Of a stretch of DNA of 64,000 bases, positions 35,567 to 44,066 are shown one piece after another. Under the pieces are notes generated by a model. It did no database searches. It was given only the letters and a program-made list of their open reading frames with translations, and was not told the origin of the DNA. Source of the stretch: Pseudomonadota bacterium (lineage in GTDB: Bacteria; Pseudomonadota; Alphaproteobacteria; UBA1280; RI-95); the NCBI GenBank assembly GCA_016125375.1, contig WGLU01000001.1:1-64000 (forward strand), read 5' to 3'. Positions within the stretch are counted from its first letter, which is position 1; every line of letters starts with the position of its first letter. The position numbers and the translations under genes were made by a program.

Positions 35567-36931
35567 ATGAGCACAAAAGAAGAACAAACCGTCGAACAAA
35601 TGCTCGCTGAAACGACTGTGGGCGAGCTGGTGGCCAAGGCACGCCGTTCCCGACGTCTGACCGTTAAGCGTATTGCCCACGACTTGAATATCCGTGAGGC
35701 ACATCTTGAAGCGATTGAAGAAAACCGTTTCAACGACCTGCCGGGCAAGGTGTACATTACGGGCTTTTTGCGGTCGTACTGCGACTATCTGGAGCTTGAT
35801 CCCAACCCGATGATTCAGCGCCTGCGGGACGAGGGTTACCTCAAACCCGAGACAGAATACGCACTGCCGACACCTGTGGAAGAGGGGGTTATGCCCAGCA
35901 AGGCTGTTGTGTACGGCGCTATATCCGCGCTGGTGCTGGTCATGGCTGCCTTTGGTGTTTACTACTGGCGTGCCGGTGCCGCCGGTACCCCGGGTGAGGC
36001 GACGCTCAGTGCTGAACCTGCTCCTGTTGTGACGGACGAAATGCGTAAAGAAGCCGATGATTCTGCCCATAAAGACATGCAGCCCGAGCCTGAGTTTGTT
36101 GCGCCGGACCCTGAACATGAGGTTCTGAACGAACAGGCAACCGAAGAGGCTGTGAAGGAGCAGGTGCAGGAAGAGAAGGCTGAAGCTGCCGCCGTCGTTG
36201 CAGACGAGGTTGCGCAGGAAGAAAAGGCAACGGAGACCAAACCCAAGGTAACTGCCGCTACGCCTGCTGCTCCGGCTGCATCTGTTGCCAAGTCTGAAAA
36301 GAGTGCCGCTGATGCAATTCTGGCCCGGGCAGACGTGAATGCCATCAGTAAGCCCGCCAAAGCGCCCAAGCCCGAAGTCGTGGCCGAGCCACAGGAGCCT
36401 AAAGAAGTTATTCCCCCCGCACCGGCAGGTGCCCGTATCCGCCTGGTTGCCGGCGATGATGTATGGGTTCAGGTGCGTGATACCGTGTCGGATAAGGTTT
36501 TTGTCAGTAAAGTCCTGAAAAAAGGCGAGTCCCACTGGGTACGTCCGCGTGTGGGTACCGTGCTGGATGTTGGTAATCCGCCGTCGTTGCTGATTGTGGT
36601 TGATGGCAAGAACTTGGGTCCTTCGGGCACGATTGACCGTCGCGTTTGGGGGTTGCCGCTGGTACCGAGCTACCTGACCGACGACTATTACGGAAAAGGC
36701 TTGAACAAGCAGGCAAATATTGATACCAAACCTGCGCAGGATGCCGCCGCTAACATGTCAAACGATGACGACGAAACTGAACAGGCTGCCGAAGTGGAGG
36801 AGACCCCCACGCCCGCGCCTGATGTGGTTGTAGCAACCCCTCCTGCCGCAAACGGCGAGGCTACAGCAGCCGCGCCACAATCTGAAACAGAACAAAAGGC
36901 CGAGAAACCACTCCCATGGGCACAGCCATAA
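35567..36931 (+). CDS. rodZ: RodZ-like cytoskeletal/cell-shape protein
   Basis: A 454-residue bitopic protein. An N-terminal helix-turn-helix (about 18-85; ELVAKARRSRRLTVKRIAHDL, then GKVYITGFLRSYCDYL) is the RodZ cytoplasmic domain that binds MreB. One membrane segment lies at 113-134, followed by a long acidic alanine/glutamate linker, a DUF4115 beta domain (about 288-370; RLVAGDDVWVQVRD) and a further acidic C-terminal tail. RodZ links MreB to wall synthesis. Its end overlaps the hisS start by 16 bases. Confidence 0.88.
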   Translation: MSTKEEQTVEQMLAETTVGELVAKARRSRRLTVKRIAHDLNIREAHLEAIEENRFNDLPGKVYITGFLRSYCDYLELDPNPMIQRLRDEGYLKPETEYALPTPVEEGVMPSKAVVYGAISALVLVMAAFGVYYWRAGAAGTPGEATLSAEPAPVVTDEMRKEADDSAHKDMQPEPEFVAPDPEHEVLNEQATEEAVKEQVQEEKAEAAAVVADEVAQEEKATETKPKVTAATPAAPAASVAKSEKSAADAILARADVNAISKPAKAPKPEVVAEPQEPKEVIPPAPAGARIRLVAGDDVWVQVRDTVSDKVFVSKVLKKGESHWVRPRVGTVLDVGNPPSLLIVVDGKNLGPSGTIDRRVWGLPLVPSYLTDDYYGKGLNKQANIDTKPAQDAAANMSNDDDETEQAAEVEETPTPAPDVVVATPPAANGEATAAAPQSETEQKAEKPLPWAQP

Positions 36932-38181
36932 CTCTTCAACCGCCACGCGGCACGCATGACGCGCTGCCGGACCTTTCCCGCCGTTTCCGCTTTGTTGAGG
37001 AAACGGTGTTAAAGGTTTTTAAGACCTATGGTTTTGGCGAAATCCGCACACCGATGTTCGAGGCGACCGACGTGTTTGCCCGCAACGTCGGCGATACTAC
37101 CGATATTGTAACCAAAGAGATGTACACCTTCACCGACCGCGGGGGCGATAACCTGAGCCTGCGTCCCGAAGGGACCGCACCGGTGGTGCGTGCGTACTAC
37201 AGCAACGGCCTTAAACAGCACCTGCCGCTCAAGCTGTGCTACGTGGGCACGCCGATGTTCCGTTATGAACGGCCTCAAAAGGGGCGTCTGCGCGAGCACC
37301 ATCAGGTCGGCGCAGAGGTGTTCGGGATTGCAGGGCCAATGGCCGAGGTTGAACTGATTGCGATGGCGTTCGATTTTTTGCGTGCGCTGGGCATGAAGGA
37401 GGATTTCTACGTCCAGCTCAACTCGTTGGGGACGTCGGAAGAGCGTTCCAAATACCGCGACGCACTGGTGGCATACTTTACGCCATTCAAAGATAAGTTG
37501 TCGGAAGAATCCAAAGACCGTCTGGCCAAGAACCCGCTGCGGATTCTGGACAGTAAGGATGAAGGTGACCGCAAGCTGCTTGCCGATGCGCCCAAACTGG
37601 CCGACTATCTGGGTAACGAGTCCAGTGCCCACTTTGCCGCCGTGCAAAAGGGGCTGGATACGCTGGACATCCGCTGGCAGGTCAACAACACGCTGGTGCG
37701 CGGGCTGGACTATTACAGCCACACGGTGTTCGAGATTCACAGTGATGCATTGGGTGCCCAAAGTCAGGTGGTATCGGGCGGCCGTTACAATGGTCTTATC
37801 GGCCAGATGGGCGGCGACGATGTGCCGGCCGTGGGTTTCGGCTGCGGTGTAGAACGTCTGGAACTGATGCTGGCTGCGGACGCGGTACCTGAGAACCGCC
37901 CCGTTGCCTTTGTGACCATGAATGAAGAGGCCACCATGCAGAGCCTCGATCTGGCGCGCAAACTGCGTGCCGGCGGGTTGGAAGTTCTGGTGGCGCTGGA
38001 CCCACTGTCGGTTAAGGCGCAGATGAAGCGTGCCAACAAGGTTAATGCCACGCACACCATTGTGGTGGGAGAGGAAGAACTGGCAAGCGGCAAGTTTGTG
38101 TTGAAAGATATGGATGCCGGTACACAGGATAGCCTGTCGCCGGAGGATATTATTGCCAGCCTGTGCGGAGGGGCCCTGTAA
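36916..38181 (+). CDS. hisS: Histidine--tRNA ligase
   Basis: A 421-residue class II synthetase. Motif 1 is PPRGTHDALPD with the following helix, motif 2 is MFRYERPQKGRLREHHQVG, the histidine A motif is VRGLDYYSHTVFE, and motif 3 is GGRYNGLIGQMGG with GFGCGVERLEL. The C-terminal anticodon domain is intact. Its start lies within the last 16 bases of rodZ, so translation is likely coupled; hemA starts three bases after its stop. Confidence 0.97.
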   Translation: MGTAITLQPPRGTHDALPDLSRRFRFVEETVLKVFKTYGFGEIRTPMFEATDVFARNVGDTTDIVTKEMYTFTDRGGDNLSLRPEGTAPVVRAYYSNGLKQHLPLKLCYVGTPMFRYERPQKGRLREHHQVGAEVFGIAGPMAEVELIAMAFDFLRALGMKEDFYVQLNSLGTSEERSKYRDALVAYFTPFKDKLSEESKDRLAKNPLRILDSKDEGDRKLLADAPKLADYLGNESSAHFAAVQKGLDTLDIRWQVNNTLVRGLDYYSHTVFEIHSDALGAQSQVVSGGRYNGLIGQMGGDDVPAVGFGCGVERLELMLAADAVPENRPVAFVTMNEEATMQSLDLARKLRAGGLEVLVALDPLSVKAQMKRANKVNATHTIVVGEEELASGKFVLKDMDAGTQDSLSPEDIIASLCGGAL

Positions 38182-38184
38182 GCC

Positions 38185-39399
38185 ATGATGGAACACGCGT
38201 TCGTGCTTGGGGTGGACCACCACCACAGCTCCGTAGATGTACGGGAGCTGCTCGCGCGCGTGGAAAAGGCTGACCTGCTGCGCCATTTGCAAAGCAATGG
38301 CGTGCGGGAGGCCATGTGCCTGTCGACCTGCAACCGCTTCGAACTCTATGGCGTGGCCGACTGCCCGGGTATGGTGCCGTGGCGTGTGGCCCAGGTGCTG
38401 GGAGCGGACGCGGATACCTTTTATGCCCATGCCTATCATAAAACCGGTACGGCGATGGTCCGTCACGGGTTTGCGGTGGCCTCATCACTTGAGTCGATGG
38501 TGGTGGGTGAACCCCAGATTCTGGGACAGATGAAAGATGCATGGCAGCAGGGTCGCGACGCAGGAACCGTGCATACCTATCTGGATAAGTTCTGCACCAC
38601 GGCGTTTCATGTGGGCAAGCGCGTCAGAACCGAAACCGAAATTGCCAAGCTGCCGGTATCGGTGGCATCTGCCGCGGTGCGTCTTGCGGCTGATATTCAC
38701 GGCGACCTGCGCGATACCCGTGTGCTGCTGGTCGGTGCCGGCGATATGTGCCTGAATGCCGCCCGCCACCTTAAAACCGCCGGTGCAGGTCACATGATGG
38801 TGACCAACCGTAGCCCGCAGCGTGCAATCGAACTCGCGGCAGAGGTGGGCGGGAACGTTCTGCCATTCGAGGACATGGCAGCAAACCTTGCCCGCGCAGA
38901 TGTGGTGATTACCTCCACAGCCAGCCCGACCTATGTGATTACGGAGCCGATGGTCCGGGAGGCGCTGCGTCTGCGCCGCCAGAAGCCAATTTTTATTGTA
39001 GATATTGCCGTGCCGCGGGATGTTGACCCGCTGGTCGGCAACCTGCCGGATGCCTTTGTGTACGACATTGACCAATTGGGCAAAATGGTGGAAAAAGCCA
39101 TTGCTGCGCGCAGTGAACACATGCAACAGGCTCACCGGATTGTCGATGACGAGGTAGATCGGTTCAGCAAATGGAGCGAAAGTAGTCGTCGGGTGGATGT
39201 TGTCCGTCTGCTGCGCGACCACTTTGAGGAAATGCGCGCCGAGGTTTTGACCCGTGCCCGCACGCCCGAAGAGGCGACCCGCCTGCTGATGAATAAAATT
39301 CTGCATAACCCGACAGTATTTCTGCGCCAGCATACTCGGGAAGAGGATGTTACCCGCCTGATGGATGCCTTTGGTGTGACCGAGAAGGATGCCCGCTGA
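38185..39399 (+). CDS. hemA: Glutamyl-tRNA reductase
   Basis: A 404-residue enzyme that starts tetrapyrrole synthesis by the C5 route, making glutamate-1-semialdehyde from Glu-tRNA. The catalytic cysteine is C49 in LSTCNRFELYG, the substrate pocket ESMVVGEPQILGQMKDAW is clear, and the NADP site is LLVGAGDMCLNAARHL. A C5 HemA rather than ALA synthase is notable because classical alphaproteobacteria mostly use ALA synthase. ATG codons at 38185 and 38188 are both possible. prfA follows after three bases. Confidence 0.96.
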   Translation: MMEHAFVLGVDHHHSSVDVRELLARVEKADLLRHLQSNGVREAMCLSTCNRFELYGVADCPGMVPWRVAQVLGADADTFYAHAYHKTGTAMVRHGFAVASSLESMVVGEPQILGQMKDAWQQGRDAGTVHTYLDKFCTTAFHVGKRVRTETEIAKLPVSVASAAVRLAADIHGDLRDTRVLLVGAGDMCLNAARHLKTAGAGHMMVTNRSPQRAIELAAEVGGNVLPFEDMAANLARADVVITSTASPTYVITEPMVREALRLRRQKPIFIVDIAVPRDVDPLVGNLPDAFVYDIDQLGKMVEKAIAARSEHMQQAHRIVDDEVDRFSKWSESSRRVDVVRLLRDHFEEMRAEVLTRARTPEEATRLLMNKILHNPTVFLRQHTREEDVTRLMDAFGVTEKDAR

Positions 39400-39402
39400 C
39401 CA

Positions 39403-40494
39403 ATGAATTTGCTCGCCAAACTGAAAGACCTGCAAGCCCGCCACGACGATATTGCCAGTGCGTTGCAAGACCCGAATGCCACAAAAGATATGGCACGTTA
39501 TGCCCAGTTGAACCGCGAATATGCGGAGATGGGCCCTGTTCTCGCCGCCTATAATAAATACAAGAAGATGCTGGACGATCTGCAAGGCTGCAAAGATGTG
39601 TTGGCCGACCCGGCAGCGGATGCCGAAATGCGCGACATGGCCAAGATGGAAATTGATGAGCTGCTGGCCAGCATCCCGGAAGCCGAGGAAGATCTGAAAA
39701 TCAAGCTGCTGCCTAAAGATGCGGCGGACGATAAGAACATCATTATCGAAATCCGTGCCGGTACAGGCGGGGATGAGGCGGCTCTGTTTGCTGGCGATAT
39801 TTACCGCATGTACTGCCGATATGCAGAATTACACCGCTGGAAAGTAGAAGAACTGAGCCGTTCGGATACAGCATTGGGCGGTCTGAAAGAAGTTATTGCC
39901 CAGATCGTCGGTAACGGCGTTTATGCCCGCCTGAAGTTCGAATCGGGCGTTCACCGCGTGCAGCGTGTGCCGGATACGGAAACGCAGGGACGCATTCATA
40001 CCTCTGCCATTACGGTGGCTGTGTTGCCCGAGGCGGAAGAGGTGGATGTGCACATTGAAGCAAAAGACCTGCGAATTGATGTGTTTCGCTCCTCCGGACC
40101 CGGTGGTCAGAGTGTAAACACGACGGACTCTGCCGTGCGTGTGACGCACATCCCGACCGGTATTGTCGTGCAGTGCCAGGACGAGAAATCCCAGCACAAG
40201 AACAAGGAAAAGGCTCTCAAGGTTCTGCGCGCCCGTATTCTGGACAAGCAGCAGGAAGAGGCCGACAAGGAGCGCTCGGATGCCCGCAAGAGTCAAATTG
40301 GCAGCGGTGACCGTTCAGAGCGCATCCGTACCTATAACTTTCCGCAGAGCCGGGTGACAGATCACCGCATCAACTTTACCTCTCACGCGCTGGAGCACAT
40401 TCTGGCCGGTGAAAAACTCGATGAATTGGTGGATGCGCTGGTGACGGAAGACCAGGCCAAGCGCCTCGCCTCGCTGGAAACAAAGGCAGGCTGA
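39403..40494 (+). CDS. prfA: Peptide chain release factor 1
   Basis: A 363-residue RF1. The codon-recognition tripeptide region is [14 protein letters not shown] (PxT as in RF1), and the catalytic GGQ is in [17 protein letters not shown]. The glutamine of GGQ is the target of PrmC, encoded immediately downstream with a one-base overlap. It ends translation at UAA and UAG codons. Confidence 0.97.
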   Translation: MNLLAKLKDLQARHDDIASALQDPNATKDMARYAQLNREYAEMGPVLAAYNKYKKMLDDLQGCKDVLADPAADAEMRDMAKMEIDELLASIPEAEEDLKIKLLPKDAADDKNIIIEIRAGTGGDEAALFAGDIYRMYCRYAELHRWKVEELSRSDTALGGLKEVIAQIVGNGVYARLKFESGVHRVQRVPDTETQGRIHTSAITVAVLPEAEEVDVHIEAKDLRIDVFRSSGPGGQSVNTTDSAVRVTHIPTGIVVQCQDEKSQHKNKEKALKVLRARILDKQQEEADKERSDARKSQIGSGDRSERIRTYNFPQSRVTDHRINFTSHALEHILAGEKLDELVDALVTEDQAKRLASLETKAG

Positions 40495-41342
40495 TGCTGA
40501 CGTTCGAGCAGGCCATCCGCGAGACCACCGCCCGTTTGCAGGATGCGGGTTCCGCATCAGCCGGGTTGGATGCCTCGCTCCTGCTTATGCTGGCAACGGG
40601 CAAAGACCGTCTGCACCTGTACACGCACCCCTATACAGAATTAACCCCGACAGAGTTCGCCTGTTTTGAAGGGTATGTCAGCCGCCGCGAGAAGGGGGAG
40701 CCTATCGCCTACATCACGGGTGAGAGGGAGTTCTGGGGCCTGTCTTTTGCCGTCAAACCCGGGGTCCTGATTCCGCGGCCAGACAGTGAAACGCTTGTTG
40801 CGACCCTGATTGCGCTGGTGGGCGATAAAAATGCCGAGGCTAAAATTGCCGAGATTGGTGTTGGCAGTGGCGCCTTGATTATCAGTATTCTGAAAGAGTT
40901 CCCGCATTTTATCGGCTACGGTGTAGACAGTGAGCCCACCCCCGTAGTTGTGACCCAGCAAAACGCGCAGAAACATGGTGTGGAGAATCGCCTGACTGTC
41001 ATGCAGGGCAGCTGGTGCGGTCCGTTGCCGGATGGCTTGAATGTCATCATCAGCAATCCGCCCTATATCCGACGGGGGGAGATTTCAACATTGATGCGCG
41101 ATGTGCGCAATTATGAGCCTCATACGGCTTTAGATGGCGGTGATGACGGCCTTGATGCCTACCGTAGCCTTATCCCCGCTGCTTATGGTAAGCTCATAGC
41201 CGGTGGGTTGTTGCTGCTGGAAATCGGCCACGATCAAAAAGGGGACGTAGAAGCCCTGTTGGAGAAAGATAAATGGCAATCCGTACACGCATTTCAGGAT
41301 TTGGCGGGGCACGTACGCGTGCTGGGCGCCGTGCGGGCATAG
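40494..41342 (+). CDS. prmC: Release factor glutamine methyltransferase PrmC
   Basis: A 282-residue methyltransferase with the N-terminal helical release-factor-binding domain, motif I AEIGVGSGALIISIL and the active-site NPPY in NVIISNPPYIRRGE. YITGEREFWGLSF is the family hallmark. It methylates the GGQ glutamine of RF1 and RF2. The start overlaps the prfA stop by one base, and its last 70 bases overlap the next gene. Confidence 0.96.
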   Translation: MLTFEQAIRETTARLQDAGSASAGLDASLLLMLATGKDRLHLYTHPYTELTPTEFACFEGYVSRREKGEPIAYITGEREFWGLSFAVKPGVLIPRPDSETLVATLIALVGDKNAEAKIAEIGVGSGALIISILKEFPHFIGYGVDSEPTPVVVTQQNAQKHGVENRLTVMQGSWCGPLPDGLNVIISNPPYIRRGEISTLMRDVRNYEPHTALDGGDDGLDAYRSLIPAAYGKLIAGGLLLLEIGHDQKGDVEALLEKDKWQSVHAFQDLAGHVRVLGAVRA

Positions 41343-41881
41343 GGCTGGTGCTGGCCGCCGCGCTGGCTGGCTGTGCAACCGTACCTAACCGCAAGATCGA
41401 TCCGGTTGTTACACCATTTCACTACAAGATAGGGGATTACCGTGATCTGCGGCAGACGGAAGATACCATGATGCCGTACCGTCTGAGCAAGGATCACCTT
41501 ATCAACTCGCTGGTCGCGACGCTGAACCGGGACATTTTTAATCAGGAACCTGCAACGCTGGATATCGGCGTGGCTGACTACTACAGTAATCTGGAAAAAG
41601 GCGGCGGCGGTAAAGAGGGGAAACTCTTCATCGAATTGGAAATGCGCGCCCATGATGCGCAGGGACGTCTGCTGGCTAATGGCAAGTACGGCTGCACGGC
41701 AACGGGTGGGGAGCCTTTTGAGTTGGGTTCCATGTTCAACGAACTTGTGAACAGTGGAACATTTACCAATCGCGAGCCTTTGGCTAAACTATGGGAGAAC
41801 CTGTTCGCTGAATGTATGGAACGTTTGGCGAGCGATTTTGGGGCGTCAGTCCTAACAGGTGATGGAGTACGACAAAAATGA
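41273..41881 (+). CDS. Predicted lipoprotein overlapping prmC
   Basis: A 202-residue protein. An unusually basic, glycine/arginine-rich N-region (MAIRTRISGFGGARTRAGRR) precedes a hydrophobic core and the lipobox LAGC, cysteine 34. The mature domain has no recognised motif; a C-terminal pair of cysteines (KYGCTA and AECME) could form a disulfide. The only usable ATG lies inside prmC, giving a 70-base out-of-phase overlap. The next lipoprotein gene overlaps its stop by four bases, so the two are an operon pair. Confidence 0.82.
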   Translation: MAIRTRISGFGGARTRAGRRAGIGLVLAAALAGCATVPNRKIDPVVTPFHYKIGDYRDLRQTEDTMMPYRLSKDHLINSLVATLNRDIFNQEPATLDIGVADYYSNLEKGGGGKEGKLFIELEMRAHDAQGRLLANGKYGCTATGGEPFELGSMFNELVNSGTFTNREPLAKLWENLFAECMERLASDFGASVLTGDGVRQK

Positions 41882-42549
41882 CAAAAAAACTGCTCTTAAC
41901 AAGCTTTTTTGCCGTTGTGGCCCTGACCGGCTGCGACCAGCTCAGAGTTGCCCAGCCGGAAGTTTTTGATAACGGCGATGAGGCGTTCTTCGACCGTCCG
42001 AACAGTGCACAGGATTCGGACATGTCCCGCAGCGAGGATGTTCGCCGCGACAACTTTAATGTGAAATTCAAGAAAATTGCGGATAAGCGCCGCCCCAAAG
42101 CGCTGGCAAACTCGGTTGAACAAAACGTGATACACGAATATGACCCGGATAAATTGCAAGGCGGTGTTCGTTCCTTGTTCCAAAACCACATGGACAACTA
42201 TTTTGGTGTGAATAGCCGTGGCGAGGAAGAGCTGATTGCCGAGATGGATGTGCGTGATTTTAAAACGCAGATTGTTGATGGTACGTTCCTATCTGGTCGC
42301 CAGGGTAATTACCGTGTGTACATCGAAGCGGATGTCCGCGTACGGGATGGCCTGGGTAAGGTATACGTAATTGATACCTATAAGGTTGATTATAAAACTC
42401 CACGTCGCAGTAACGACGGGTATCCGCCGAGCGAACGTCTGGATAAAAGCCGGATGCTGGATGCCGTTGCAGCGGCCATGCGTAATCTGGGCGATGACCT
42501 GAGCCATGATGTGCGTGTAAAGTTGCGCGCGGCTCATACTGTCCGTTAG
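41878..42549 (+). CDS. Predicted lipoprotein, function unknown
   Basis: A 223-residue protein with a clean lipoprotein signal (MTKKLLLTSFFAVVALTGC, cysteine 19). The mature part is rich in charged residues, with FQNHMDNYFGVNSRGEEEL and a beta-rich stretch VYIEADVRVRDGLGKVYVIDTYKVD. It overlaps the preceding lipoprotein gene by ATGA. The two probably act together at the outer membrane; no family is recognised. Confidence 0.85.
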   Translation: MTKKLLLTSFFAVVALTGCDQLRVAQPEVFDNGDEAFFDRPNSAQDSDMSRSEDVRRDNFNVKFKKIADKRRPKALANSVEQNVIHEYDPDKLQGGVRSLFQNHMDNYFGVNSRGEEELIAEMDVRDFKTQIVDGTFLSGRQGNYRVYIEADVRVRDGLGKVYVIDTYKVDYKTPRRSNDGYPPSERLDKSRMLDAVAAAMRNLGDDLSHDVRVKLRAAHTVR

Positions 42550-42562
42550 GTTCTCTGAGGAG

Positions 42563-43147
42563 TTACCACATACGCGAGGCAATAAGGTGCTCTTCCTCGC
42601 CGACCGCAGCTGCGTAGATTGCTGTGGTACTGAGTTGGGCGTGCCCAAGCCACTTTTGCACCATGTTCAAAGGAATACCTGCCGACACGGCTGAGACGCC
42701 AAAACCGTGTCGCAGGCCTTTGGGGCTTGCTTGTGGTCCGCAAGTGATGCCAGCCTTTTCCATAACCGCCTTCACCTGCCGCCAGGCTGTTGGCCTGCTC
42801 ATTGGCCATAGATGAATATGACGCCCGCCGGAAGGCTGTTGTTGATGGTGGCCAATATTGTGGATAGCGTCCAGTGTGTCTAATAACAGGGGGGGCACAG
42901 GCACACCTCGGAAAATCCCTTTGCGGCGCTTTTTAAGGCACTCGAAAATAATAAGCCTTCCAGTCATATCTACGCGATCAACGGTTAGCTCCAATGCTTC
43001 GGACAGGCGACAACCTGTGAAGGCGAGCACGCTACAGAATGTATATACGTCTTGGGGAGCTGATTCGGCTGCTTTTATAAATGCATTACGCTCATTGGTC
43101 GTAAGGTATTTACGCTTGCCATACTGATCAAACAGTTGTCCAGGCAT
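42563..43147 (-). CDS. Tyrosine recombinase (integrase-like)
   Basis: A 194-residue protein made of little more than the catalytic domain. Catalytic residues are R47 in FTGCRLSEAL, R146 in PKGLRHGFG, H169 in WLGHAQLSTT and the nucleophile Y178 in AIYAA. The first histidine of the usual HxxR motif is replaced by lysine (K143). The N-terminal core-binding domain is missing or vestigial, giving a short recombinase of the kind that acts on local inversion sites. A TTG at 43231 would add 28 residues. It sits beside a secreted cysteine-rich protein gene and inverted repeats. Confidence 0.85.
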   Translation of the reverse strand: MPGQLFDQYGKRKYLTTNERNAFIKAAESAPQDVYTFCSVLAFTGCRLSEALELTVDRVDMTGRLIIFECLKKRRKGIFRGVPVPPLLLDTLDAIHNIGHHQQQPSGGRHIHLWPMSRPTAWRQVKAVMEKAGITCGPQASPKGLRHGFGVSAVSAGIPLNMVQKWLGHAQLSTTAIYAAAVGEEEHLIASRMW

Positions 43148-43149
43148 CG

Positions 43150-43211
43150 GTTTCGCTATGCTTGTTTGTCTTTGTTGGCCAAGCCCGCTACGTTGCCGGG
43201 CTGTGCGAAAC
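43150..43211. repeat. Nested inverted repeats upstream of the recombinase gene
   Basis: GTTTCGC (43150-43156) is repeated inverted as GCGAAAC (43205-43211), and inside them AGCCCG (43182-43187) pairs with CGGGCT (43197-43202). Such nested arms could be recombinase binding sites or an mRNA leader structure. Confidence 0.5.
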
Positions 43212-43334
43212 ACAATTACTAATAGTGTCAAATGACCGGATTATCTCACCGATAGTGTGTATGGAAAATAGAAATTTTACATATTTTTTCTTGTGATGTG
43301 TTTAAGGCATTGTAATTTATGAATAAAGTTTCCC

Positions 43335-43361
43335 TGAAACAATATTAGTAATTTTGTTTCA
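43335..43361. repeat. Perfect inverted repeat upstream of the secreted protein gene
   Basis: TGAAACAA (43335-43342) and TTGTTTCA (43354-43361) flank an 11-base AT-rich centre, 22 bases before the start codon. It may be an operator, a recombination half-site pair, or a hairpin in the leader. The surrounding 43230-43380 stretch is much more AT-rich than the rest of the window. Confidence 0.5.
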
Positions 43362-43382
43362 AGTAGGAATGAGGATAAAACG

Positions 43383-44024
43383 ATGTTTACAATTGTCCTG
43401 TCTTTTATAGCTTTTTTTCCTGATGTAGCTCTGGCCCAGAGCAAATTTTTCAGCACACCAACAAGAGGCGGTAATGATGCCAGGGAGCAGGCAGTCCTGC
43501 AAAGTATGTTGTCTGAGAGTCAACGTGCGAATACCTGTACGTCCAGGGGGCTGATCTACGCCCCTACGCACGCATCTGCAGATGCTGATGGTTGTACAGC
43601 TTCTGCAGATGGGCGTGTCTATGCCGGGAATGTAAGTGTTGGCGCCGATATTTCTGCGAGTGGGACCGTGCAGATAGGGGGGGCATCGGTTGTCTGCAAT
43701 GCCTCACGGGAAGGGGCCATCAGGTATAACAGCGGTACTCACAAAATGGAGTTCTGTGATAGTACCAGCTGGAAAAGTATGGGATTTAACATTAGCGCAT
43801 GTACCATCCGTTCGAACGTAACAACTACAGCGGCAGTGGATGGCCGCGATGTGGCAAATGTCTTCTGCCAGAATGGAGAAACCGTGATGGGAGGCGGGTG
43901 TTCGCATGGGTCACCCTTCAATCTACGGGTGAGCTATCCGGGAAACAACGGCTGGCATTGCCAGTGGCTGAGCGCAAATAACGATATAAAGACCGCTTAT
44001 GCCACATGTTGCCCTGTGAATTAG
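43383..44024 (+). CDS. Secreted cysteine-rich protein, adhesin or pilus-tip-like
   Basis: A 213-residue protein with a signal peptide (about 1-18, ending ALAQ). The middle contains REGAIRYNSGTHKMEFCDS followed by TSWKSMG, a motif I associate with repeated surface and minor-pilin C-terminal segments, and the second half carries many cysteines (CTIRSN, VFCQNGE, GGGCSHG, WHCQW, CCPVN) likely in disulfides. Function is not certain. GGATGA-type sequence AGGATAAAACG lies before the start. Next to a short tyrosine recombinase, it could be a variable surface protein. Confidence 0.7.
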   Translation: MFTIVLSFIAFFPDVALAQSKFFSTPTRGGNDAREQAVLQSMLSESQRANTCTSRGLIYAPTHASADADGCTASADGRVYAGNVSVGADISASGTVQIGGASVVCNASREGAIRYNSGTHKMEFCDSTSWKSMGFNISACTIRSNVTTTAAVDGRDVANVFCQNGETVMGGGCSHGSPFNLRVSYPGNNGWHCQWLSANNDIKTAYATCCPVN

Positions 44025-44031
44025 GCGCAAC

Positions 44032-44061
44032 AAAAAAACACGGCCCCCGAAGGGGCCGTGT
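44032..44061 (-). terminator. Terminator of the helicase unit
   Basis: ACACGGCCCC (44038-44047) pairs with GGGGCCGTGT (44052-44061), loop CGAA. Seven A residues on the left become a T run for minus-strand transcription ending the gene at 44067. It also lies after the convergent plus-strand gene. Confidence 0.9.
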
Positions 44062-44066
44062 AGTCG

